Assembly: GCA_027325115.1 (NCBI GenBank) | Contig: DAHWFG010000023.1 | Location: forward strand, 1-5,523 | Origin: JAKBCQ01 sp021807585 | GTDB taxonomy: Bacteria > Planctomycetota > Planctomycetia > Isosphaerales > Isosphaeraceae | DNA: 5,523 bases | Direction: 5' to 3' | In this document: piece by piece, positions 1 through 5,404 of the stretch | Layout: the number at the start of each line of letters is the position of its first letter | Numbering within the stretch: position 1 is the first letter of the stretch | The notes under the pieces: model-generated | What the model saw: only the letters and a program-made list of their open reading frames with translations | The model's database searches: none | Told to the model about the DNA's origin: nothing | Made by a program: the position numbers and the translations under genes

Positions 1-1419
1 GCCGGCGGGGGGCCTGGCGGGGGTCGCGGCGGAGGAATGCCGGGATTCGGCATGTTCGGCGGCGGCCAATTTACGTCGCCCACTTCGGTGGTGAACACCC
101 CTGAGGTCCAGAAGGAACTCGATTTAACGGATAAGCAAATCACGGCGATAAAAGATCTTCAGGACAAGGCGAATACCAAGCGGCGCGATATATTCCAACA
201 ATTTATGCCGAATTTCGGCCGCGGTCAGGGGCGCCCGGGAGGTCCCGGAGCGGGCTTCGGCGGAGGCCCTGGGGGCGGAGGTCCGAACGGAGGACCGACA
301 GCGGGGCGCGGTTTCGGAGCGCAGGGGCCGGCCCAAGCCGCGGGAGGCCAAACGGCTAACGGCGGTGGACAAGCCGGCGCCGGCGGCGGTCGGCAACCTG
401 GAGCGCAACCGACGAACGGCGGTTTTGGCGGAGGCCAGGGGGGCGCACCGGGAGGTCCCGCGGGCTTCGGCGGGGGTCAAGGCGGCGGCGGTCGAGGTAA
501 CCGAGGCGGCGGCCAGGGCGGCCAGGGCGGCCCCGGTGGCGGAGGTCCAGGCGGAGGCTTCGGCGGAGGTCCGGGAGGCGGCGGCCAGGGCGGCCCCGGT
601 GGCGGAGGTCCAGGAGGCGGCTTTGGTGGCGGACCCGGAGGCGGAGGTCCAGGAGGGCCCGGCGGCCCAGGCGGGCAGGGGGGTCCGGGAGGACGCGGCA
701 GGCCTCAGCTAACGCCTGAACAGCAAGCGAGTTTTCAGGCGATGGGCGATGCGATGTCGACCTTCCAAAAGCAGTACGAAGCGTCCTTGATGAAAATCCT
801 CGATCCCAAACAGCGTAAACGACTGATGGAGATCGTCTACCAGATGGACGGGCCGCGGGTGATGACACGACCCGAGATCGTCACCAAACTCAACCTGCAG
901 GAAGATCAACAAGAACACGTTCAATCGGTTCTTCAAGAGATGCAGGTCGCGCAGCGGCAAATTATGACGGCTTCACGCAACAACGGCCCGCAGTTCCTCG
1001 ACGCCAACGGCAGGCCCGACCGCCAGAAGATGCGTGATTATATGCAGAGCAAAGAAGGCCAGGCGCAGCGCGAGAAAGATCAAAAAGCGCGCGAGAAATT
1101 GAACGATCTGGCGCTCGCGACGATGACCAAAATCCTTTCCAACAGCCAGCGCAACACGTTCAAAAAACTGATCGGAACGAAGTTCGACGTGCGATCGATC
1201 ACCTTCAATCGCCGAGGTCCAGGGGGACCAAACCAGGCGAACGCGAACGGTACGCGCACCCAACCCGGCGGTAATCGCGCCGCGGCAAACGCGAACGACG
1301 ACGACCCGGATGAAGACAAGCCCGCGGCCAAAGCGGCGACCCCCGCTCCCGCCGCCAAAGCGACCAAAAACGCCCGCAAGAGCCTCCGAGCCGCACGCGG
1401 TCTCGGCGACGATGCTTGA
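1..1419 (+). CDS. Glycine-rich, probably exported protein with LTxxQ/CpxP-like helical segments (5' partial)
   Basis: The frame is open from the first base and ends at TGA 1417-1419, so 472 residues are visible and the real start is upstream. The ATG at 37 has a GGAGGA directly abutting it with no spacer, which is not a usable ribosome site. Counting from that ATG, residues 22-55 are a charged helical segment containing ELDLTDKQ. This resembles the LTxxQ-type repeats of Spy/CpxP-like periplasmic proteins. Residues about 65-225 are low-complexity Gly/Pro/Gln, and include two copies of a 21-residue unit. A second helical part (about 226-395) begins with LTPEQQ and contains ILDPKQRKRL and LNLQEDQQ, typical spacing for this kind of protein. 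The tail is Asn/Ala-rich, then acidic (DDDPDEDK), then Lys/Ala-rich. A signal peptide is expected in the missing N-terminus. The helical family resemblance is my reading; the biochemical role is unknown. Good coding confidence, low functional confidence. Confidence 0.85.
   Translation, partial: AGGGPGGGRGGGMPGFGMFGGGQFTSPTSVVNTPEVQKELDLTDKQITAIKDLQDKANTKRRDIFQQFMPNFGRGQGRPGGPGAGFGGGPGGGGPNGGPTAGRGFGAQGPAQAAGGQTANGGGQAGAGGGRQPGAQPTNGGFGGGQGGAPGGPAGFGGGQGGGGRGNRGGGQGGQGGPGGGGPGGGFGGGPGGGGQGGPGGGGPGGGFGGGPGGGGPGGPGGPGGQGGPGGRGRPQLTPEQQASFQAMGDAMSTFQKQYEASLMKILDPKQRKRLMEIVYQMDGPRVMTRPEIVTKLNLQEDQQEHVQSVLQEMQVAQRQIMTASRNNGPQFLDANGRPDRQKMRDYMQSKEGQAQREKDQKAREKLNDLALATMTKILSNSQRNTFKKLIGTKFDVRSITFNRRGPGGPNQANANGTRTQPGGNRAAANANDDDPDEDKPAAKAATPAPAAKATKNARKSLRAARGLGDDA
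520..645 (+). repeat. 63-bp in-frame tandem duplication in the glycine-rich linker
   Basis: Two adjacent 63-bp copies (520-582 and 583-645) each encode the same 21 residues, beginning GQGGPGGGGP and continuing GGGFGGGPGGG. The first 32 bases of the two copies are identical; the rest differ only at synonymous positions. This looks like slippage or unequal recombination, with the protein sequence kept afterwards. The unit is a whole number of codons, so length can change without breaking the frame. Confidence 0.85.
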
Positions 1420-1437
1420 TCACTTGCTTGTGATCAA
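1416..1437 (+). other. Perfect 8-bp inverted repeat overlapping the stop codon
   Basis: TTGATCAC (1416-1423) and GTGATCAA (1430-1437) are perfect complements around a 6-base loop. The stop codon TGA 1417-1419 lies inside the left arm. No T-tract follows at once, so this is not an intrinsic terminator by itself. It may stabilise the mRNA 3' end or be incidental. Confidence 0.45.
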
Positions 1438-1476
1438 ATAATCGAATCTTGTACATTTTTGCAGACTCGATGAACT

Positions 1477-1525
1477 CCGTCGATTCCAATCCCGACCGAT
1501 CGGGAGGAATCGACGGGTTTTTTTT
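1477..1525 (+). terminator. Rho-independent terminator of the glycine-rich protein gene
   Basis: A perfect 11-bp outer stem (CCGTCGATTCC 1477-1487 with GGAATCGACGG 1506-1516) encloses a 3:1 internal loop and a 5-bp inner stem (CCCGA/TCGGG) closed by the tetraloop CCGA. One G and then eight T residues (1518-1525) follow. It lies 58 bp after the stop codon at 1419 and is oriented to end plus-strand transcription. This is the strongest terminator in the window. Confidence 0.93.
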
Positions 1526-1773
1526 GCGCGCGATCGACGCCGAAATCGGATCGATTCGCGGCACGGAGCGGCGCGGTCGTCGCGGGTTCATGTGGATGAA
1601 ATCCCCGCGTTCGCCGCGGAAAATCGCGGCCTTCGCCCTCGGCTCGATTGCTTTCCAAGAGCCCAACCGCGACGATAAATCGGCGCGGCGACGGGGTCGA
1701 TCGCCGCGTTTCTCCCTCGTCTCGCGTGTTTGGGGATCAAATGCGTTCCACGCGCGAAGGCTTTGCGTTCAAC

Positions 1774-1779
1774 AAGGGG
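1774..1779 (+). promoter_or_regulatory. Ribosome binding site of the DUF1080 gene
   Basis: AAGGGG lies 9 bases before the ATG at 1789. It decides the start: an in-frame ATG at 1741 has only a weaker GGGGA before it and would put a charged 16-residue extension in front of the signal peptide. Confidence 0.65.
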
Positions 1780-1788
1780 TTTTATTCA

Positions 1789-2517
1789 ATGAAACCAGTT
1801 TACATACTTGGAATCGCATTGGTCGCGACGGGTGTCGCGGCTCGGGCGCAATACGAGAGTGATCTGAAAGGGCTTGAGATCCGCAAGCCCGAAGACAAGG
1901 TCGATTATCCGACCGTTCCGGCGCCCGCGGGGGCGATCGTTCTATTCGACGGCAAGAACCTGGATCAATGGGCTCAAACCGACGGCAAATCGAGGCCAAA
2001 TTGGCGGCTCACGCCGCCGAACGCGGTGCAAGTTCATGGCGGAAACATGATCACACGTCAAAAATTTGACGGCCGTTTTAAGCTCCATGTCGAGTTCCGC
2101 GTTCCATACATGCCCAAAGCCAAGGGACAAGGTCGAGGCAACAGCGGAATCTATCTGCAAGGACGTTACGAGGTTCAGGTTCTCGACAGTTACGGACTCG
2201 AAAGCCAAACCGACGATTGCGGCGGGATCTACAAGGTGGCCGTGCCCAAGGTCAACGCATGCAAGGCGCCGACGGTTTGGCAGGCGTATGATATCGACTT
2301 CAAAGCCCCCGTTTATCGAGACGGCAAGAAGATCGAGCCTCCCAAAATCACCGTGACTCACAACGGACAGTTGATACATGAAAATGTGTCAATTACCGTC
2401 GACAACACGGTGGCGGGACTGGGCGGAGATCCGAGCAAACCGGGACCGATCATGCTGCAGGATCACGGCAATCCCGTTCAATACCGCAACATCTGGCTCG
2501 TCCCGGTGAAAGAATAA
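1789..2517 (+). CDS. Secreted DUF1080 / 3-keto-disaccharide hydrolase family protein
   Basis: This 242-residue protein starts with a typical signal peptide: MK, then a hydrophobic stretch (residues 4-18) ending in ARA before Gln21, so it is probably exported. The mature part is one DUF1080 (PF06439) concanavalin-like beta-sandwich domain, about residues 47-240. Hallmarks are VLFDGKNLDQW (51-61), GNSGIYLQGRYEVQVLDSYG (117-136), WQAYDIDF (164-171) and a C-terminal GPIMLQDHGNPVQYRNIWL. Members of this family are very numerous in planctomycetes. Some hydrolyse 3-keto-glycosides, but the substrate here cannot be told from sequence. The length is normal for a single-domain member. It stands alone: the preceding 263 bp (1526-1788), after the upstream terminator, show no convincing gene or promoter that I can defend. 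An in-frame extension to 1648 is open but lacks a start with a good ribosome site. Confidence 0.93.
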   Translation: MKPVYILGIALVATGVAARAQYESDLKGLEIRKPEDKVDYPTVPAPAGAIVLFDGKNLDQWAQTDGKSRPNWRLTPPNAVQVHGGNMITRQKFDGRFKLHVEFRVPYMPKAKGQGRGNSGIYLQGRYEVQVLDSYGLESQTDDCGGIYKVAVPKVNACKAPTVWQAYDIDFKAPVYRDGKKIEPPKITVTHNGQLIHENVSITVDNTVAGLGGDPSKPGPIMLQDHGNPVQYRNIWLVPVKE

Positions 2518-2529
2518 CGAACCTTTGAA

Positions 2530-2563
2530 GCCGCGCCGCGCGAAGATTCGCGTCGATCGCGGC
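2530..2563. other. Nested GC-rich hairpin in the convergent intergenic region
   Basis: GCCGCG (2530-2535) pairs with CGCGGC (2558-2563), enclosing a second stem CGCGA/TCGCG (2539-2543 with 2548-2552) and a 4-base loop. It begins 13 bp after the stop of the DUF1080 gene. No T-run follows on either strand, so it is only a possible non-canonical terminator or mRNA end stabiliser. Confidence 0.4.
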
Positions 2564-2639
2564 GAGCGGAGCGTCGCCGTCGGCGGGTCTCTCGCGTCGA
2601 CCCGCACCGGCGTCACTTCGTTCTGAGTCGAATTCGAGC

Positions 2640-2663
2640 GGGGAGACGCTTTCGTCACTCCCC
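2640..2663 (-). terminator. Candidate terminator hairpin after the small His-rich gene
   Basis: GGGGA GACG CTTT CGTC AC TCCCC forms a 9-bp stem with a two-base bulge and a four-base loop. On the minus strand it begins 3 bases after the stop codon of the gene ending at 2667. There is no T-tract, so intrinsic termination is uncertain. The hairpin could also serve the convergent DUF1080 gene from the other side. Confidence 0.4.
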
Positions 2664-2666
2664 CTC

Positions 2667-3026
2667 CTATTCGTGTCGAATGGTGGTCGGAGCGCCGTGT
2701 TGTTCCTCGTGATGATCGTGGTGCTTACACCCCTCGGTGTGAACGAAGCAGCGGATGAACTCCGCCACGTCGTGGATCGCCTGCTGGATCGACTCACGCC
2801 GCCAGTGGCTGGGAGCGCTATCGAGAGCCCTCGTCAGCAGGTGCGTGAGGTGATGCGCTCCTTCGGCCGCCGATCCCCCTTCGGCGCGAATCTCGGGAAA
2901 ATCGCGGTGATGAACCTGCGTCGTCGGAATCGAATGGCACGCGCAGTCCCCCACTCGAACGACCACGGCGTGCTCCGCGGAATCATGTCGCGGATCGACG
3001 ACGGCGTTTCTGGTTTCGGTCAACAT
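2667..3026 (-). CDS. Small His-rich protein of unknown function
   Basis: This 119-residue protein is not assigned to any named family. The coding call rests on a good ribosome site before the ATG and on composition. There is no signal peptide or membrane segment. Residues about 41-93 read like a compact alpha-helical core (RDFPEIRAEG, then HLLTRALDSAPSHWRRESIQQAIHDVAEFIR). I associate this pattern with short hypothetical proteins of planctomycetes, from memory and unchecked. About 17 of 119 residues are His. The C-terminal tail (C100 to H118) carries CKHHDHHEEQH, which looks able to bind metal. Four Cys occur (28, 30, 93, 100). It lies 128 bp downstream of the protease gene on the same strand. 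A 136-residue plus-strand frame (2673-3083) overlaps it antisense; I prefer the minus frame for its Shine-Dalgarno sequence and soluble-protein composition. Confidence 0.7.
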   Translation of the reverse strand: MLTETRNAVVDPRHDSAEHAVVVRVGDCACHSIPTTQVHHRDFPEIRAEGGSAAEGAHHLTHLLTRALDSAPSHWRRESIQQAIHDVAEFIRCFVHTEGCKHHDHHEEQHGAPTTIRHE

Positions 3027-3033
3027 CGTTATG

Positions 3034-3038
3034 TCCTT
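3034..3038 (-). promoter_or_regulatory. Ribosome binding site of the His-rich gene
   Basis: Read on the minus strand, AAGGA lies 7 bases before the ATG at 3026. It is the main argument for this start and for choosing this strand over the overlapping plus-strand frame. Confidence 0.65.
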
Positions 3039-3154
3039 ATTTTAGAGAACTCTCAGATTCTCATCGTTGTCGTCGTGTTTTGATCGTCCTTCCTTGGAGT
3101 GTCCGTCGGTCGCATCCCGCCCGATCGATTCCAGGTCTTGCGCCGCTCCGCAGC

Positions 3155-4291
3155 TTAAGACGCGAGGGGGAGGGGTTTGGCGTTATCGGGGCGCGGGCTC
3201 GTTCGGGGTTCGAATCCCGTCGCGAGCGCCGCGCGAATCATGACGAATTCGCCGACATTCTCCAGGTCGATGATGCCGACACGCTTGCCTTGATCGACGA
3301 CCTCAAGACAACGTTCTTGACGATCACGAAGCCGTTCGATCGCAGTCGCCAACGGCGCGTCGGCGGCGATCGCGAGCGGTTTTTCGGTCATGAAGTCGGC
3401 GATCCGCGCATCTCCGCCCGATCGGGAAAGCCCCCCGACAAGCGCCTCGCGGGTTAAAAGCCCCACAAATCGACCGTCGTCGGCTTCAACCGGAAAGTCG
3501 TGCTGCGTCCCCGCGACGAGCGCGTCGGCGGCGCGCTCAAGCGTGTCGAACGGTCTCAACGTTTGATAATCGGTCAACATCGCATCCCGCGCCCTCGCGC
3601 CGTGCATCAGTCGACGCTCCTGAACCTGCGCCGCTTCGGCGCCCGCGGCGATCCAGACGAAAATCGCGATGAACAACAGAAACGGGTTGCCCACCGAAAG
3701 CCCCAACAAACCAAATCCGATCGCCGACATTTGCCCAACAGTCGCCGCGGTCGCGGTCGCCTGAACGTAATCATACCTTAGCGCCAACAGCGCCCGGAGC
3801 ACCCGACCGCCGTCCATCGGAAACGCCGGAATCAGGTTGAAAAGACCAAGAAACGCGTTCGCGACCATGATTCGAGGAAGAAACGCTCCCTGAATCAAAA
3901 ATCGTGGATCGCCTCCCCCCGTAAGCCGCACGCCGCCGATCCAAAGACCCGCGACAATCACCGCGTTCACCGCGGGCCCCGCAAGCGCGATGATCAATTC
4001 CTGTACCGGCTTCTCGGGAATTCGACCCAACTGCGCCACGCCGCCGATCGGCAGCAAGGTGATTTTCGTCGTCGTCACGCCGTACCGCCGAGCCGCCAAC
4101 GCATGCCCAAGCTCGTGCAACACGACACAGCCGAACAACGCCATCACAAAGCCGACCCCCGCGAGCGTCGTCGCAACATCATGCCCCTCGACGGTATGGC
4201 CGATCACCAACCAAACGATCAACACCAGAAAAGTCCAGTGCATCTCGATCGGTATTCCCGCAAGTCGACCCAGTCGCCACGACCACGACAC
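3155..4291 (-). CDS. Site-2 protease family (M50) intramembrane metalloprotease with two CBS domains
   Basis: This 378-residue membrane zinc protease belongs to the group that includes mycobacterial Rip3 and archaeal MJ0392; such enzymes cut membrane-bound substrates within the bilayer. The zinc motif is HELGH (H59, E60, H63), in a hydrophobic segment at about 41-67. The third ligand region is NLIPAFPMDGGR (152-163), with D160. Other hydrophobic segments are at about 16-34, 97-120, 138-158 and 185-217. The C-terminal half is cytosolic, with two CBS domains (about 231-290 and 297-352) that in relatives bind adenine nucleotides and tune activity. All catalytic residues are present and the length is normal for the CBS-containing subgroup. 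Translation starts at GTG 4291-4289, supported by an excellent ribosome site. The substrate is unknown; no anti-sigma factor gene is adjacent. csrA lies 144 bp upstream on the same strand. Confidence 0.95.
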   Translation of the reverse strand: MSWSWRLGRLAGIPIEMHWTFLVLIVWLVIGHTVEGHDVATTLAGVGFVMALFGCVVLHELGHALAARRYGVTTTKITLLPIGGVAQLGRIPEKPVQELIIALAGPAVNAVIVAGLWIGGVRLTGGGDPRFLIQGAFLPRIMVANAFLGLFNLIPAFPMDGGRVLRALLALRYDYVQATATAATVGQMSAIGFGLLGLSVGNPFLLFIAIFVWIAAGAEAAQVQERRLMHGARARDAMLTDYQTLRPFDTLERAADALVAGTQHDFPVEADDGRFVGLLTREALVGGLSRSGGDARIADFMTEKPLAIAADAPLATAIERLRDRQERCLEVVDQGKRVGIIDLENVGEFVMIRAALATGFEPRTSPRPDNAKPLPLAS

Positions 4292-4298
4292 GGTGTAA

Positions 4299-4304
4299 CC
4301 TCCT
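4299..4304 (-). promoter_or_regulatory. Ribosome binding site fixing the GTG start of the protease
   Basis: Read on the minus strand, a perfect AGGAGG lies 7 bases before the GTG at 4291. This strong site settles the choice of a non-ATG start. Confidence 0.85.
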
Positions 4305-4333
4305 CGGCGCTCTCCGTCATCTAGACGAATACG

Positions 4334-4355
4334 CCGAATTCGTTCCGAATTCGTT
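4334..4355 (-). repeat. Perfect 11-bp tandem repeat upstream of the protease gene
   Basis: CCGAATTCGTT occurs twice with no gap (4334-4344 and 4345-4355). Each copy contains the 8-bp palindrome CGAATTCG, so the two palindromes sit one helical turn apart. The repeat is 43-64 bp before the protease start, in the csrA-protease gap. The spacing is what an operator for a dimeric regulator would show, but a role is inference. Confidence 0.6.
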
Positions 4356-4435
4356 CGACGGCTCCATACTAACTAAATACAAGCGTTGGACGGCTCGAGC
4401 TCGTATCGATCAACACGTGACCGAGCGACTCGAAC

Positions 4436-4654
4436 TTAGCTTGCAACCGCCGCGCCATGGGTTGCGAGCTCGAGCGATCCGGCCGATTTGGCCTGATTAT
4501 GCTCGGGATCCAACAACTCGGCACGCTGAATCTTGACCCATTGCGGCGCCTCGATGCCGATTCGCACCTGGCTCCCTCGGATCGCCACCACGGTGATCTG
4601 AATGTTCCCGTCGATCACGATCCGCTCGTTCAATTTTCGGCTAAGCACCAACAT
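4436..4654 (-). CDS. csrA: CsrA/RsmA family global post-transcriptional regulator
   Basis: This 72-residue protein matches CsrA along its core. CsrA is a homodimer that binds GGA motifs in mRNA leaders and blocks or alters translation and decay. The start MLVLSRKLNE is the family hallmark, and GSQVRIGIEAP (27-37) and the IQRAEL stretch follow. The RNA-contact residues Leu4 and Arg44 of E. coli CsrA are both kept. The core ends near residue 50; the remaining tail (NQAKSAGSLELATHG) is variable, as is usual. The start at 4654 is chosen over an in-frame upstream start at 4714 because family members begin at MLVLS and AGGAG lies 9 bases before it. In flagellated bacteria csrA often sits with fliW and flagellin genes; none is visible here. 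The upstream region is long and contains its own promoter and terminator. Confidence 0.96.
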   Translation of the reverse strand: MLVLSRKLNERIVIDGNIQITVVAIRGSQVRIGIEAPQWVKIQRAELLDPEHNQAKSAGSLELATHGAAVAS

Positions 4655-4663
4655 CGTTGTCGT

Positions 4664-4681
4664 CTCCTGATCGTTCCCTGT
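4664..4681 (-). promoter_or_regulatory. csrA ribosome binding site and possible CsrA autoregulatory GGA sites
   Basis: On the minus strand the csrA leader reads ACAGGGAAC (4681-4673), then CAGGAG with the Shine-Dalgarno core AGGAG at 4668-4664, 9 bases before ATG. Both contain GGA in an A-rich context like the CsrA consensus (ACARGGAUG). One overlaps the ribosome site, the usual layout for CsrA repression of its own synthesis. The ribosome site is solid; autoregulation is inference. Confidence 0.5.
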
Positions 4682-4949
4682 TGTTCTCGAACGTCTCTTG
4701 ATTCGGCACGACATCCAACCAGGCTCGCGTGAACACGCTAAACGGTGTCATCGACACGCCAGACAGATTGAATTCCAATCGATCGATCATGCGAGCGATC
4801 CTCCGGTCTAAGGTGCACGAATCATGCCAGGCCATGAAGTCGTTCATGTCTGGACCGATCCCAAGCGCCTCAGACGCGCGAACGCGGCGATCTTGACCGC
4901 GAAGAATCAAGCACCGGGCCGAATCGTGCGATTCGCCTCGGTTGTCCGA

Positions 4950-5030
4950 TCATGGGACATGGGATGGAGGGCGCGGAAAAAAACCCCACCCGCGAGACCT
5001 ACCGTCACGCCGTGGGGCCGCCTTAGCCAT
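4950..5030 (-). CDS. Possible 26-residue leader or micropeptide running through a terminator
   Basis: An ATG at 5030 opens a 26-codon frame ending in TGA at 4950. The product is basic and aromatic (MAKAAPRRDGRSRGWGFFP, then PPSHVP). It lies about 27 nt downstream of the likely transcription start. GGTGATC just before the start is complementary to the bacterial 16S 3' end (GATCACC) and is correctly spaced, although the stronger GGAGG core is absent. The frame reads through the terminator hairpin, and the T-tract encodes Phe-Phe. So a translating ribosome would melt the terminator, or the frame is fortuitous within a small RNA. I do not recognise the peptide. Confidence 0.3.
   Translation of the reverse strand: MAKAAPRRDGRSRGWGFFPRPPSHVP
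4977..5017 (-). terminator. Rho-independent terminator on the minus strand upstream of csrA
   Basis: On the minus strand CCCCAC (5017-5012) pairs with GTGGGG (4989-4984), with a further GCG/CGC pairing inside (5010-5008 with 4994-4992). The hairpin runs straight into seven further T residues (4983-4977). It lies about 40 nt after the probable transcription start of the promoter at 5093-5064 and about 320 bp before csrA. It could end a short RNA or act as an attenuator. Confidence 0.75.
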
Positions 5031-5057
5031 GTTGATCACCCATCGTGAGCGTCAACA
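4977..5057 (-). ncRNA. Candidate ~80-nt small RNA or csrA-leader attenuator
   Basis: The RNA is bounded by the -10 element at 5069-5064 and the T-tract ending at 4977. The 5' part can form a stem between GTTGA (5055-5051) and TCAAC (5035-5031); the 3' part is the terminator hairpin. GGA motifs typical of CsrA-sponge RNAs are absent, so a CsrB-like role is not supported. It may instead be the first segment of a long csrA leader. No known RNA family is recognised. The ends are predicted from sequence only. Confidence 0.4.
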
Positions 5058-5063
5058 CAATTG

Positions 5064-5093
5064 ATTCTATCCAAACCCCTCATGCCAAGTCAA
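5064..5093 (-). promoter_or_regulatory. Sigma70-type promoter, minus strand
   Basis: TTGACT (-35, 5093-5088) and TAGAAT (-10, 5069-5064) are separated by 18 bp; each differs from consensus by one base. Transcription would start near 5057 and run toward csrA. This is the best promoter match seen in the window. Confidence 0.65.
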
Positions 5094-5109
5094 TCCCCTT
5101 TCTTGAGAA

Positions 5110-5135
5110 GTTTTTCGCACCGGAGACAGAAAAAC
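5110..5135. repeat. Inverted repeat just upstream of the promoter
   Basis: GTTTTTC (5110-5116) and GAAAAAC (5129-5135) are perfect complements with a 12-base spacer, ending 16 bp upstream of the -35 element at 5093. This could be a regulator site or a weak terminator; chance cannot be excluded. Confidence 0.4.
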
Positions 5136-5340
5136 GTCGGGATCCGCCCCTCCATGATCGGTAACCCCCCATCGTTTTAAACCAAGCTTCACGACCCTTC
5201 ACGGCAATCCAATTCGCGCCGATCCGCGCGGCGACCTAGCCGGAATTCATCTCATTGAAATTATTCTATCATATTATGTTCGTATTTTTGTTGAGATCGC
5301 TTCATCGATCGAGGATCGCGCCGCGCGGACCGAAACTCCC

Positions 5341-5404
5341 GGCGAGGGGAACGTTTCAGGAAGGAGGGTCCGTCCGCGACCGACCTTCCCGAAAACGTCC
5401 CCGC
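5341..5404. repeat. Long imperfect hairpin, about 21 base pairs
   Basis: Starting from the loop CGTCCGC (5371-5377), GGTC/GACC pairs. A 2x2 internal loop follows, then GGAAGG (5359-5364) with CCTTCC (5384-5389). One mismatch follows, then CGTTTC (5352-5357) with GAAAACG (5391-5397, one A bulged), and after a single bulge GGGG (5346-5349) with CCCC (5399-5402). No T-tract follows on either strand. The left arm (5346-5357) could instead pair with 5332-5340 (GAAAC/GTTTC and CCC/GGG), giving mutually exclusive folds. The role is unknown. Confidence 0.6.

Noticed and set aside
356..868. 170-residue minus-strand frame rich in Arg and Pro, and other frames opposite the glycine-rich gene
   Set aside because: They are the expected antisense image of GGN codons; low-complexity high-GC DNA leaves most frames open.
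1205..1666. Minus-strand frame crossing the terminator after the glycine-rich gene
   Set aside because: It runs through the terminator and into the coding strand of the glycine-rich gene, with no protein-like features.
1648..1788. N-terminal extension of the DUF1080 protein to an upstream start
   Set aside because: The extension is arginine-rich, precedes a clear signal peptide and lacks a ribosome site as good as AAGGGG at 1774.
3039..3044. TAAAAT as a -10 element before the His-rich gene on the minus strand
   Set aside because: Transcription would start within the Shine-Dalgarno sequence and no -35 element is found at 16-18 bp.
2673..3083. 136-residue plus-strand reading frame
   Set aside because: It is antisense to the His-rich gene, lacks a good ribosome site before its ATG and reads like a shadow; the minus strand has AAGGA at the right distance.
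3205..3218. tRNA T-arm-like sequence GGGGTTCGAATCCC
   Set aside because: It lies inside the protease coding sequence, and no acceptor stem, D-arm or anticodon arm can be placed around it.
5255..5277. Plus-strand promoter TTGAAA ... TATTAT in the AT-rich patch
   Set aside because: The spacer is only 11 bp and no gene follows on that strand.
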